A stretch of 31,935 nt of DNA from the NCBI GenBank assembly GCA_964411985.1, contig CAYPNF010000080.1, forward strand, positions 1-31,935. Direction: 5' to 3'. The stretch comes from CAYPNF01 sp964411985 (GTDB taxonomy: Bacteria; Verrucomicrobiota; Verrucomicrobiia; Limisphaerales; J093). Positions 15,489 through 24,512 of this stretch are shown here, one piece after another. How positions within the stretch are numbered: position 1 is the first letter of the stretch; the number at the start of each line of letters is the position of its first letter. Under the pieces are notes generated by a model. It made no database searches, was not told the DNA's origin, and saw only the letters and a list, made by a program, of their open reading frames with translations. Made by a program: the position numbers and the translations under genes.

Positions 15489-17507
15489 TGCGCCAAATCC
15501 CGAATCAACTGGTATATGCCAAATCCCCTAAGAACTAGGGCTTCCCACTTCCCCTGGGTCATCCTCACCGTCTGCCTGACCTTGACCCACCTCGTCCAGG
15601 CCGAGGATCCTGAGATTAAGACCCAACCGACCAACCAAGTCGTCAGTTTGGGGGGCACCGCCCAATTCCGCGTCGCCGCCCTCACAACCGAATATCCGCT
15701 GACCTACCAATGGCAACACACCGCCCTCAACCTTGCCGAGGGCTTCACCAATCTTCCCAGTGCCACAGGTACCTTGCTCCGCTTTTCCACCGTTGCCGAC
15801 GTACAGGCAGGTGATTACCGGGTCGTCGTTACCAACGCCATTGGCAATTCGGTCACGAGCCAAGTGGCCACGCTGACGGTTGATCCCACGTTCATCAAGA
15901 TCACAAAAGGTCCGCTCGTCGAGGACGCCTTTGCTTCCTTCCATAGCGGGCGTTGGGGGGACATTGATGGTGACGGGTTGCTGGACGTCATGGTGTCAGG
16001 CGGAGACGCGGGCAATGTACTAAATGCCCAAGTCTATCGGAATCATGGTGATTGTACATTCACTCGCACGAGCGCGTTACCTCCAGAGGTTTTGTGGGCG
16101 GACTTCGACAACGATGGAGACCTAGACGCGGTGAACGGGCTCGGCTTCAGTTCGTTGGCCGCCTATGTTAACGACGGGCAAGGAAACTTCAACGCACTCT
16201 CTGGTTCACGCCTGCTGGGCACACAGAAGTGGCCGGGTGGGAATGTTCTCTGTTTGGCAGATTACGATGCCGACGGCTTCGTGGACGTCATGGTACAGGG
16301 GACTACTGCGGACTGGAATCAGAACAAACGCGACTTCCTGCTCCGTAACCTGGGCAATTGGACCTTCGAGGTTGTTACCAACACCGCTTGGTCTACAATC
16401 GGCAGCGTTGAGGAGGTTGGCGCCTGGGTGGATCTCAACCAGGATGGGTGGGCGGACCTGGTGGCTATTGGGCAGCCCAGCCGCCTCCTGATGAACCGCG
16501 GAGGTGGCGTGTTTACGAAGATATTGGACGATCCCTTGGTCTTGAAGAGCGACGCCTACCAAGGTGGGGTAGTGCCGGTCGATTTTGATAACGACGGGGA
16601 TTTTGATCTCCTCGTCGGTCGCTTGGGCAATCCGTGCGAGATGTATCAAAACGACGGCACCGGGAGATTTACCCAGATCGAGCTGCCTCCCATCACCGAC
16701 GTCCAGGGACATGGCTTAGATGGCTATAGCTGGGGCGACTTCGACAACGACGGCGACCTGGATCTTTGGATCGGATACTTTGGCCGGCAATGCCGTCTTT
16801 TTGAGAACCAAGGGGACGGTACTTTCGCGGAGATCTTCCCTGGAAGCCCAGTCATCGAGGTGGCACATACCTGCGTTAGTTCTTGGGTGGACGTGGACAA
16901 CGACGGATTCCTTGACCTCTTCGTGGCAAACGGCGCTACCTATGGACCGGAGAAGAATTTCCTCTACCGCAACAACCTTGGGAACAAAGACCATCCCAAC
17001 CATTGGCTTAAGGTCAAGCTGGTAGGGACGATCTCGAATCGCGATGGCATAGGCGCCACAGTTCGCACGTTCTCAACCATCGGGGGTAAATCTGTCAAAC
17101 AAACCCGGCTGGTTGGCTCCACCATGATTTCCACCGATTTGAGTATCCATTTCGGCCTCGGGAACGCCACCAAAGTTGATATGGTGCGGATCGAGTGGCC
17201 CTCGGGTGTTGTCCAGGAGTTGAAGGATGTCGCGGTGGATCAACAGCCTTACCTGACCGTGGTCGAGATGCAGAATGCCGTTTCCCAACCTGAAATCCTT
17301 TCCTCTCGCCGCGCATCCGACGGCACCTTCCAGGCCACCGTGAAGAACGCTAGCTCGGCAAAGTTGCTGCACGTCTTGGAAGCCTCCACCGATCTGGCTA
17401 AGTGGACCAAGCTCCAGGTGCGGACGAACCTGGTGGGAACGATGGAGTTCACCGACTCCAGCACTACCAATGCCGCAGCAAGGTTCTACCGCGTCGCCGT
17501 GCCCTGA
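15471..17507 (+). CDS. Secreted FG-GAP/VCBS propeller protein with Ig-like and UnbV domains
   Basis: The protein has 678 aa and a signal peptide (hydrophobic 'FPWVILTVCLTLTHLVQA', cleavage near residue 44). An Ig-like domain spans about 48-137 ('IKTQPTNQVVSLGGTAQFRV' to 'GDYRVVVTNAIGNS'). Seven FG-GAP/VCBS blades follow, each with a calcium loop such as GDIDGDGLLD, ADFDNDGDLD or GDFDNDGDLD. An ASPIC/UnbV domain contains 'GIGATVRTFS' and 'HFGLGNATKVDMVRIEWPSG'. The last 60 residues are the STDLxxW beta module. Such CRTAC1-like proteins are exported and bind calcium, probably in adhesion or carbohydrate contact. The gene has a palindrome and a repeated promoter-like element ahead and a strong hairpin after it. 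Confidence 0.88.
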   Translation: MKAPIMCAKSRINWYMPNPLRTRASHFPWVILTVCLTLTHLVQAEDPEIKTQPTNQVVSLGGTAQFRVAALTTEYPLTYQWQHTALNLAEGFTNLPSATGTLLRFSTVADVQAGDYRVVVTNAIGNSVTSQVATLTVDPTFIKITKGPLVEDAFASFHSGRWGDIDGDGLLDVMVSGGDAGNVLNAQVYRNHGDCTFTRTSALPPEVLWADFDNDGDLDAVNGLGFSSLAAYVNDGQGNFNALSGSRLLGTQKWPGGNVLCLADYDADGFVDVMVQGTTADWNQNKRDFLLRNLGNWTFEVVTNTAWSTIGSVEEVGAWVDLNQDGWADLVAIGQPSRLLMNRGGGVFTKILDDPLVLKSDAYQGGVVPVDFDNDGDFDLLVGRLGNPCEMYQNDGTGRFTQIELPPITDVQGHGLDGYSWGDFDNDGDLDLWIGYFGRQCRLFENQGDGTFAEIFPGSPVIEVAHTCVSSWVDVDNDGFLDLFVANGATYGPEKNFLYRNNLGNKDHPNHWLKVKLVGTISNRDGIGATVRTFSTIGGKSVKQTRLVGSTMISTDLSIHFGLGNATKVDMVRIEWPSGVVQELKDVAVDQQPYLTVVEMQNAVSQPEILSSRRASDGTFQATVKNASSAKLLHVLEASTDLAKWTKLQVRTNLVGTMEFTDSSTTNAAARFYRVAVP

Positions 17508-17546
17508 AACGAAACGATCTTTGAAGCCGAGGCGTAGCGGGACCCG

Positions 17547-17580
17547 GCCGGCTCCTGGGAGTACACACTCAGGAGCCGGC
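17547..17580 (+). terminator. Strong hairpin after the FG-GAP gene
   Basis: GCCGGCTCCTG (17547-17557) and CAGGAGCCGGC (17570-17580) form a perfect 11-bp GC-rich stem with a 12-base loop, 40 bases past the stop codon. No T-run follows, so it may act as a transcript-end stabiliser or an intrinsic terminator without a U-tract. Confidence 0.6.
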
Positions 17581-17596
17581 TGTGGCGCCCCGAGAC

Positions 17597-17667
17597 TCAA
17601 CCATGAAGTTCAGGAAGCACCATGAAGAGAATCTTCCTTCATGTTTCTTCCTGAACTTCATGGTTGA
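17597..17667. repeat. 71-bp palindromic element with 21-bp perfect arms
   Basis: The arms at 17597-17617 and 17647-17667 are perfect reverse complements over 21 bp (left arm TCAACCATGAAGTTCAGGAA plus G). Inside them CATGAAG (17621-17627) pairs with CTTCATG (17637-17643), so the whole unit folds into one long hairpin. It lies between the preceding terminator and the ECF sigma start at 17714. Size and structure resemble a REP/MITE-like element. Only one copy was noticed in the window. Confidence 0.75.
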
Positions 17668-17713
17668 TAGATTCGTCCCTGCAGCGGTTTTAACTGTCCT
17701 AATCCTAAGGAGT

Positions 17714-18490
17714 ATGCTAGAACCTCCGCCTGTGATCCCGGCGGAGTCCAACCATGGCAGTTCTCCAGAGCAACGCGCTGGATTTGCCACCACGCATTGG
17801 AGCGTCGTGCTCTCCGCCCGTAGCGGTCACATCCCAACTCTCGACGCCGAGCAAGCCCTGGCCCAGCTCTGCCAAACTTACTGGCTGCCCATCTATACCT
17901 TCCTGCGACGCCGCGGATCTGGCCCTGAAGATGCCGAGGATCTTACTCAGGGCTTCTTCGCCCGCCTCCTGGCTAAGGACTATTTCTCACACGCCGATCC
18001 CGCCCGAGGCCGGTTTCGGAGTTTCCTACTCACCTCCCTGGAACACTTCCTGAGTGATGCCCGCGACCGACACGATGCGGCCAAGCGGGGCGGCGGTTTG
18101 TCCACCCTTAGGCTCGATACCCGAAAGGCGGAGCAAGCTCTGGAGGAGCAGGCGATCGACACCCTGACCCCGGAACGCCTCTACGAGCAGCGCTGGGCTT
18201 ATGCTGTGGTGGAGACCGTGCTCGAACGCCTGGGCCAGGAATTCGCCCGCACGGCCCGGGCCGAATTCTTCGCCGAACTCCGGGGCTACATCTGGGGGGA
18301 ACAGGCCACGACCCCTTATCGTGATATCGCCTCCCGCTTTGGGATCACGGAAGGCGCCGTGCGGGTCACCCTCTACCGTCTGCGCAAGCGCTTTCGCGAG
18401 CTTCTGCGGTTGGAAGTCGCTCAAACTGTCAGCAAGCCGGAGGAGGTCGAAGATGAGATCCGTCATCTGGCCGCCATGTTGCTGGGCTAA
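17714..18490 (+). CDS. ECF sigma factor of the kinase-linked type
   Basis: The protein has 258 aa from ATG 17714; an AAGGAG overlaps too closely (one base), so GTG at 17732 is a possible alternative start. An N-terminal 'FATTHWSVVLSA' is typical of ECF factors next to Ser/Thr kinases in Planctomycetes and Verrucomicrobiota. Region 2 covers 'LCQTYWLPIYTFLRRRGSG' and 'EDLTQGFFARLLAKDYF' to 'RFRSFLLTSLEHFLSDARDR'. Region 4 is 'YRDIASRFGITEGAVRVTLY' followed by 'RLRKRFRELL'. The kinase gene starts 21 bases after its stop, so they form an operon. In such pairs the kinase is thought to control the sigma factor; that is inference here. A 71-bp palindrome lies in its leader region. Confidence 0.92.
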   Translation: MLEPPPVIPAESNHGSSPEQRAGFATTHWSVVLSARSGHIPTLDAEQALAQLCQTYWLPIYTFLRRRGSGPEDAEDLTQGFFARLLAKDYFSHADPARGRFRSFLLTSLEHFLSDARDRHDAAKRGGGLSTLRLDTRKAEQALEEQAIDTLTPERLYEQRWAYAVVETVLERLGQEFARTARAEFFAELRGYIWGEQATTPYRDIASRFGITEGAVRVTLYRLRKRFRELLRLEVAQTVSKPEEVEDEIRHLAAMLLG

Positions 18491-18511
18491 GACAACGCTG
18501 TCGATATACCT

Positions 18512-21500
18512 ATGAGGATCTGCCCCCAATGCGGAGGCCGTCTCCCGGAGGGAAAGCTCGCCGGGGTCTGTCCCCGGTACATGTTACTGGGCACCCTCAC
18601 CGAAGAGCCCGATCTGGACGCGAATGGCTTGACCGGGCTGGGAGAGGCTGGCGCGTTTCCAGTCCTGCCGGCGCTCGAGGTCGTCCCCCCTCCCCGCTTT
18701 GGTGAGTACGAGCTCTTGGAGGAGATCGCCCACGGGGGAATGGGAGTCGTCTATCGCGCCCGACAAGTGAAGCTGGACCGGATCGTGGCCATCAAAATGA
18801 TCCTGCTGGGCCAGCGGGCGAGCGCTGAGTTACAGCAGCGTTTTCAGCGCGAAGCTCAGGCGGCGGCTCATCTCCATCATCCGGGGATTGTCGCCATTCA
18901 CGAGGTGGGGGAGGTGGAAGGGCAGCCCTTCTTCTCGATGGACTTCATCGAGGGGAAAAACCTGGCCCAGATCCTGGAGGGTAAACCGTTGGCCGCCCGC
19001 CAGGCAGCGACTTACACCAAGTCCATTGCCGAGGCGGTCCACTTTGCCCATCAACAGGGGGTCATTCACCGGGATCTCAAGCCCTCCAATGTCCTGGTCG
19101 ACTTCGCTGAAAACCGGGTGCACCTGACCGACTTTGGTCTCGCCCGGCGGTTGGAACAAGACTCCGACCTAACTCTGACCGGCCAGGTGTTGGGTTCCCC
19201 CAACCACATGGCCCCGGAGTTGGCCACGGGGCAACATCAGCGTGTGGGTCCCCGCAGCGACCTCTACTCGCTGGGCGCCATCCTGTATGAGCTTTTAACC
19301 GGCCGCCCCCCGTTCCTGGCGGAATCGGTGCAGGAAACCCTGCTCAAGATCCGGGACGCTGAGCCTGTGGCTCCGCGCGTGTTGAACAACCGAGTTCCGC
19401 GCGACCTGGAAACCATCTGCCTGAAGTGCCTTCAAAAGGAGCCGGACCAGCGCTACGCCACTGCCCGGGAGCTAGCCGAAGAATTGGACCGGTTCCTGCG
19501 CGGAGAACCAATCCGGGCTCGGCCGATCAGCCTGGTCGCGCGGACTGGGCGCTGGTGTAAGCGGCGACCGCAGATCGCAGGACTCTCTTTAGCGCTGCTG
19601 GTGCTCGGTTTGGCGGGCTTCATCGCGGTACTGACGCAGTGGAGGCGGGCGGAGACCCTGAGGCAAGCAGAGTCGCTTCAACGCGTGCGCGCGGATAGGA
19701 CCGTTCACCAACTCCGACTGCATCAGGCCGCAGAGTACCTGGCTAATGGACGCGCGGCCGAGGGCGTCGCTCTGCTCGCGTCGCATCTGCGCCGTGCGCC
19801 AGGCGACGTCGCAGTGGCCGAATGGGTGGCGACCGAGCTGACCTACCGGAGTTTCGCACTCCCGCTCGTGCCCGCGCTCCGTCACGACCGGGAGTGCACG
19901 TTTGCGGAATTCAGCCCGGACGGGCGCTTCCTCCTCACGGTTGCCCGGGATAACGCGGCGCGGGTCTGGGTGGCGGCCACGGGAGAGTTGCTTTCGGCCT
20001 GCATGTCACACGATCCGTCCGTCGTGCGGGGCGACCTCACTTCCACCAGCAGCAAGCCACTCGAAGCCTGCTTCAGCCCGGACGGAGCCTTCGTCGTCAC
20101 CGCTTCGGTGGATGGAACGGCCAGGGTTTGGGATAGCCGTACGGGGACCCCCAGAACGCCGCCCTTGGCCCATCCGGACTGGGTGAGCTCAGCCCGGTTC
20201 AGCCCCGACGGCCAGAGAGTGGCCACCACCTGCCGGGATGGGATCGTCCGTCTGTGGGACGCGGCTCAAGGTACCCAGGTCGGCCCGGTTTTTCGACACG
20301 CTAAGTGGGTGAACACGGTCGAGTTCAGTGCGGACGGCGCGCGGATCGTCACGGCGGGCGACGACGGCGTCGCTCTGGTTTGGGACGTTCGAACGGGCGT
20401 TGCAGTCGGCAAGCCCTTGCAGCATTCCCGCGACGTCAAGACCGCGGTATTCTCGGGCGATGGTGATAGAATCGTGACGGCTTCAGCGGATGGGACGGCG
20501 AGAATCTGGCAGGCGGCCACTGGAGATCCGATCGGTGCGGTGCTTCAGCACAGCGCAATCGTGGTCATGGCTCGGTTCAGTCCCGACGGACGCTGGGTGA
20601 CGACCGGATCCTTCGATCGGACAGCGCGCTTGTGGGATACGTCCACCGGCGCACCGGCCAGTGATCCTCTGCGACACCGGGGCGTGGTGCGGTGGGTGGA
20701 CTTCAGTCCTGAAGGCCAGAGGCTCTTGACCGCTTCCGAAGACCGAACCGTGCGGGTTTGGTCCGTGGCCACCGGCGAGCTTTTGTTCGAGCCGATCCAT
20801 CACCGGGGCACGGTGTGGGCGGCACGGTTCAGTCCCGAAGGCCGCCGTTTGGTGTCTGCCTCTGCCGATGGCACTGCCCAGGTTTGGGATGCGTTGCCGG
20901 GAGCGGCCGTGCAGACAAGTCTGCCGGTGCTAAGCCGAGGTCAAAAGGTTTCGTGGAGCCCCGACGGTAGGCGTATCTTGACGGTGGCACGTAGTGCAAG
21001 GCTTTGGAATGCCCAGACTGGGAACTCCGTCGTCGCCTCCTTTCCTGAGTCCGACGCCCGCGATGCCCAGTTCAGCCCCAGCGGCGACTTGGTTGGCGTG
21101 GCTGCTGGATCTGGAGTCGCCCGGATCCGGGATGGTCGCACGGGGGAGGCGGTCAGCCCGCCGTTACGGCACCAAGGCCCCGTGAACAGCGTCGAGTTCA
21201 GCCCCGACGAGTCGATCGTAGCCACTGCCTCGGAGGACGGTACCGCCTGCCTCTGGGATTTCCGATCGGGGAGCCTATCGGTTGCCCCCCTCCGGCATCC
21301 GGCTGCCGTGCGGCGAGCCCGGTTCGCGCCGGAAGGCCGGCGACTGGCTACCGCCTCTGCGGATCATGGCGCGCGCATTTGGGATTCAGCCACCGGCAAC
21401 CTGCTTCTCCCTCCGCTGGACCATCGTGCCGAGGTGCTGGATGTCGTATTCAGCCCTGATAGCCGTCGTTTGCTGACGGTCTCGGCAGACTCGAGGGCTC

Positions 21501-23233
21501 AGGTCTGGGAGGTGCAGAAGGGGCAGATGTCTGGCCCTCCACTGCAACACGAGGGGTTCGTTACCCAGGCGATGTTCACCCCCGATTCGCGGTGGGTACT
21601 GACCGCCTCTCAAGACTGGAAAGTCCGTCTCTGGGATCCGGAGTCGGGAAAGCTGGCTGCGGAGCCCTTGCAGCACGATAGCGTAGTCGTCTCCCTCAGC
21701 CTGCGTGGGGAGGGAAGGGCCCTCTTGACCGCCACGCGCAGCGGCCGCCTGGCGCTGTGGCACGATTATCGGGAACACCCACTCGGTACTTTGCTGGACG
21801 TAGGCACAGCGCTGTGGCAGGCGGTGTGGAGTCCCGATGGTCTTTCCGTGGTGGCGGTTGGGGATGGAGGCATCGCTCGGGTCTTGCGGTTCCCGCCCCG
21901 CATCCCCTCGGCACCCGAATGGTTGCCCACCCTGGCCGAAGCCGTAGTCGGTCGGACCGAGTCGTCGGAAAGGGACTTGGGCTTCGTAGCCCCGGAAGCC
22001 TTGCTGGATCTCCGGCACCGACTCAACGCGCTGCCCTCGGGGGTCGTTCCGAACGGTTGGGCGCAATGGCTGCTCGCCGACAAGACCAGACGTGTCATTG
22101 ATCCCGATTACCAACAACTGGGTCTTGAAGGGTATATCGCGAGGATCATCGACAGCGCGTACGGCACCAGCCGGGACCGCCTGAGCTCAGTGCGCGAGGC
22201 CCTTTGTCGGGCACCCGGCCACGGAGGCTTGACTGCGCACTACGCTAGAACGCTTCTGGACACCGGTGCGGCGTCCACGCCTGCGGGACTTCGGGAGGCA
22301 GAGTGGCATAGTCAGAGGGCCATTCAACTCTCTCCGGAAGATCCGGAAGTATGGCTGGCAAAGGCCGCACTAAGCGAACGCGCGGGCAACACAAATGCCG
22401 CGATCTTGGCTATGCAGCAAGTGAGCCGACTTGGCCACAACTCGCCCGGCTTCCTCCTCGCGGTGGCTTCCTTGCAGGAACGTGCGGGCCGTCCTGACGA
22501 TGCCGACGAGTCGTTCCGCGGGGCCATCGCGGTGGCGTGGGCCCGGGGCGACTGGAACTCCGGCAACTGCCGGAGCCTTAGTCGCCAGCGTGCGGAGTTT
22601 CTCCTCCGCCAAGGTCGCCGCGCCGAGGCCAGGCACGAAGAACTCAACGCCCTTGGCATTCCGCAGCGCGATGCCAACGCCGTGGATCGGTTGGTCAGCC
22701 TGGACGCGTTCTACAACGCCGGCCTGGACGATGGCCTGGACCACCTTGATCCCTGGTCCCCAAATCTGGCGACCCTCGGCAAAGGACGACAGCTTCTGGG
22801 TGACACCGAATTCGACATTCGCGGGATAGTGGCCTTGCGGCGAGAGGCCGCAACAAACTTCTATCCGGACCGCGTTGAAGGAGTTCCGATTGATCGGGTT
22901 TGCCAGCGGCTTCACTTCTTGCACGCGGCCGATGGACAAGCTGCCGATGGAACGGTTGTGGCGACCTATCGGGTCCATCTCCAGAGCGGGGAAACCCTCG
23001 AGCTTCCCGTGGTCTATGGCAAAGACGTAGGCTGCTGGGACGATGAAACTCCGCAGGAATCCCTCACTCCGCGGGTGGCCTGGCAAGGCCGGTGTCCGGC
23101 CCGAACACGTTTGAGACTCTTCCACACAACCTGGAGTCTGCCCAAACCCGGGCGAGCAGTCGTCAGCCTCGACTTCGTCTCCCGCACGACGACCACCGCC
23201 GCCCCGTTCCTGGTGGCGGTGACCGTGGAATGA
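18512..23233 (+). CDS. Ser/Thr protein kinase with WD40 propellers, TPR and C-terminal beta domain
   Basis: The protein has 1573 aa. Residues 1-23 are a zinc-ribbon-like start with CPQC and GVCPRY, but the expected fourth Cys is Tyr23. The kinase domain (about 64-335) has GGMGVVY, VAIK (Lys95), HRDLKPSN (186-193), DFGLAR (207-212), APE as 'NHMAPE', and SDLYSLG, so it should be active. A membrane helix lies at about 354-375. Outside it are about 16 WD40-like repeats of roughly 42 aa (pattern HxxxVxxxxFSPDGxxxxTASxDGTARxWD), enough for two propellers. TPR-like repeats follow ('AEWHSQRAIQLSPEDPEVWLAKAALSERAG'), then a terminal beta domain ('GDTEFDIRGIVAL', 'ELPVVYGKDVGCWDD'). It probably senses an external signal and signals to the sigma factor encoded 21 bases upstream. 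Confidence 0.93.
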   Translation: MRICPQCGGRLPEGKLAGVCPRYMLLGTLTEEPDLDANGLTGLGEAGAFPVLPALEVVPPPRFGEYELLEEIAHGGMGVVYRARQVKLDRIVAIKMILLGQRASAELQQRFQREAQAAAHLHHPGIVAIHEVGEVEGQPFFSMDFIEGKNLAQILEGKPLAARQAATYTKSIAEAVHFAHQQGVIHRDLKPSNVLVDFAENRVHLTDFGLARRLEQDSDLTLTGQVLGSPNHMAPELATGQHQRVGPRSDLYSLGAILYELLTGRPPFLAESVQETLLKIRDAEPVAPRVLNNRVPRDLETICLKCLQKEPDQRYATARELAEELDRFLRGEPIRARPISLVARTGRWCKRRPQIAGLSLALLVLGLAGFIAVLTQWRRAETLRQAESLQRVRADRTVHQLRLHQAAEYLANGRAAEGVALLASHLRRAPGDVAVAEWVATELTYRSFALPLVPALRHDRECTFAEFSPDGRFLLTVARDNAARVWVAATGELLSACMSHDPSVVRGDLTSTSSKPLEACFSPDGAFVVTASVDGTARVWDSRTGTPRTPPLAHPDWVSSARFSPDGQRVATTCRDGIVRLWDAAQGTQVGPVFRHAKWVNTVEFSADGARIVTAGDDGVALVWDVRTGVAVGKPLQHSRDVKTAVFSGDGDRIVTASADGTARIWQAATGDPIGAVLQHSAIVVMARFSPDGRWVTTGSFDRTARLWDTSTGAPASDPLRHRGVVRWVDFSPEGQRLLTASEDRTVRVWSVATGELLFEPIHHRGTVWAARFSPEGRRLVSASADGTAQVWDALPGAAVQTSLPVLSRGQKVSWSPDGRRILTVARSARLWNAQTGNSVVASFPESDARDAQFSPSGDLVGVAAGSGVARIRDGRTGEAVSPPLRHQGPVNSVEFSPDESIVATASEDGTACLWDFRSGSLSVAPLRHPAAVRRARFAPEGRRLATASADHGARIWDSATGNLLLPPLDHRAEVLDVVFSPDSRRLLTVSADSRAQVWEVQKGQMSGPPLQHEGFVTQAMFTPDSRWVLTASQDWKVRLWDPESGKLAAEPLQHDSVVVSLSLRGEGRALLTATRSGRLALWHDYREHPLGTLLDVGTALWQAVWSPDGLSVVAVGDGGIARVLRFPPRIPSAPEWLPTLAEAVVGRTESSERDLGFVAPEALLDLRHRLNALPSGVVPNGWAQWLLADKTRRVIDPDYQQLGLEGYIARIIDSAYGTSRDRLSSVREALCRAPGHGGLTAHYARTLLDTGAASTPAGLREAEWHSQRAIQLSPEDPEVWLAKAALSERAGNTNAAILAMQQVSRLGHNSPGFLLAVASLQERAGRPDDADESFRGAIAVAWARGDWNSGNCRSLSRQRAEFLLRQGRRAEARHEELNALGIPQRDANAVDRLVSLDAFYNAGLDDGLDHLDPWSPNLATLGKGRQLLGDTEFDIRGIVALRREAATNFYPDRVEGVPIDRVCQRLHFLHAADGQAADGTVVATYRVHLQSGETLELPVVYGKDVGCWDDETPQESLTPRVAWQGRCPARTRLRLFHTTWSLPKPGRAVVSLDFVSRTTTTAAPFLVAVTVE

Positions 23234-23274
23234 AATGTGGGAAGGGGGAAAAACTGCGTCTTGAGCACTTTCCA

Positions 23275-23325
23275 GTAACAACCCGGAGTGAAATCCGTAT
23301 AAACATTGTGAAAGCATCGATTATG
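23275..23325 (+). promoter_or_regulatory. 51-bp repeated element, copy B
   Basis: Same length and landmarks as copies A and C: GTAACAACCC, then CCGTATAAA, then GTGAAAGCATCGATTATG. It begins about 40 bases after the kinase gene stop and about 250 bases before the ankyrin-like gene. In this copy the frame started by GTG/ATG does not enter the downstream gene (it ends at 23553 in another frame), which argues that the element is regulatory rather than the start of a protein. Confidence 0.6.
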
Positions 23326-23522
23326 GGCCAAAAACACCTCAGAATCCCGACAAGCCCTTGCCTGACCTTTCTTTTTTGGGGCTTCAAGCGAGGCCAAAAT
23401 GCTAACCCGATGCGTGACGCTGGATCTCCCATTTCCGCTTCTTTTCAACTCGTCCATTCCTTTGCTGGTCGACCCGTTGCTATCATTGAAGTTTTAACTG
23501 CATTCTGGTTTAATTCCCTCTC

Positions 23523-24416
23523 ATGTGTTTTGGCACATTCTATTCCCCACTAGCCCAGAGCCTTCATCAGCATGGAGACACTGCGCTGCACGTTGCTGCC
23601 CAAACAGGGAAGCTGCGGGTTATGCCAGGTGGCGTTACTGCTAAAGAGTTGGCGGAATTTCGGAATGCCGACGGCATACCAGCACTCCACTTCGCGGCTT
23701 ACCACGGCCATCTCGACCAAATCAAGGGAGGCGTGTCGGCTGAGGAATTATCCAATTGCAGAACTACGACTGGCGAAAGTGCCTTATACGTAGCCGCCTG
23801 GCAAGGTCATCTCTACCAGATCCAAGGCGGCGTCACCGCCAGACAACTAGCAGAGGCCAAAGACGCCGACCGCATGACTGGGCTCCATTATGCGGCAGTG
23901 AACCGGGAGCTAAGCGAAATAGTTGGCGGGCTCACAGCAGAGGACCTCATAAACGCCAAGACCCACGGCGGTGTGAGCGCGCTCAGTGGTGCAGTCAGGC
24001 ATAAGGGCCTTGGCAACATCAGTGGTGGACTGACCGCCGAGCAGCTGGCGTCAGTCAAAGAGAACTTTAGCGGAACAGCCCTGCATTCAGCAGCAAGGTT
24101 CGGAGGTCTCCGCCACATCACCGCAGAAATGCGACAGGAGACCCTACTCATCCAAGACCAGGAAGGAATGACTCCGCTGGCCAGAGCGGCGCAGAATCTC
24201 AACTTGCACCAGATCAGCCCGAAGGTCTTCGCGAGTGGGTTCAAAGAAGCCCAAACCGCACTAGACAGTGCGGGACTCAGAGGTGCCCCAGAACAAGCAG
24301 CCCGAGAGTGGCTCCGAGAGGTGGCAAAAGAAGCCATTGTCAACGATCGAATCAAACTGACCCCCGCTGAGTTGGGTGGGATGGAGCGCTATCTGGGTGT
24401 GATCTTCAAGTTGTGA
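23523..24416 (+). CDS. Ankyrin-like repeat protein with a 'GGVTAEELA' repeat variant
   Basis: The protein has 297 aa. From about residue 18 it consists of repeats of exactly 33 aa: GDTALHVAAQTGKLRVMPGG, then GIPALHFAAYHGHLDQIKGG, GESALYVAAWQGHLYQIQGG and so on, each followed by 'VTAxxLAxxKxxD'. Five clear copies and two degenerate ones are visible. The first half is the ankyrin signature (TALHxAAxxGxL). The second half (GGVTAEELA) replaces the usual 'LLxxGADVN'. A helical C-terminal cap follows (about 240-297). ATG 23523 is the first start after an in-frame TAA. There is no obvious signal peptide. Ankyrin repeats bind proteins; the partner is unknown. Confidence 0.75.
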   Translation: MCFGTFYSPLAQSLHQHGDTALHVAAQTGKLRVMPGGVTAKELAEFRNADGIPALHFAAYHGHLDQIKGGVSAEELSNCRTTTGESALYVAAWQGHLYQIQGGVTARQLAEAKDADRMTGLHYAAVNRELSEIVGGLTAEDLINAKTHGGVSALSGAVRHKGLGNISGGLTAEQLASVKENFSGTALHSAARFGGLRHITAEMRQETLLIQDQEGMTPLARAAQNLNLHQISPKVFASGFKEAQTALDSAGLRGAPEQAAREWLREVAKEAIVNDRIKLTPAELGGMERYLGVIFKL

Positions 24417-24512
24417 TTGGCCGCCACGGAAAGGTTTTTAGAAGGTTTTGTTCAAATGGCCCCAGATTTCGGATGATACATAGGGGAAATCATTAGAATG
24501 TGGGGCGGGCAT

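Noticed and set aside
19860..21900. Regular about 125-bp spacing of similar DNA, at first sight array-like
   Set aside because: The repeats are in frame and degenerate, encoding WD40 units; they are not CRISPR or tandem DNA repeats.
23308..23553. Open frame starting in repeat copy B (MKASIMGQKHLR...)
   Set aside because: It ends just inside the ankyrin-like gene in another frame, its composition is not protein-like, and it shares only the first six residues with the frames started in copies A and C.
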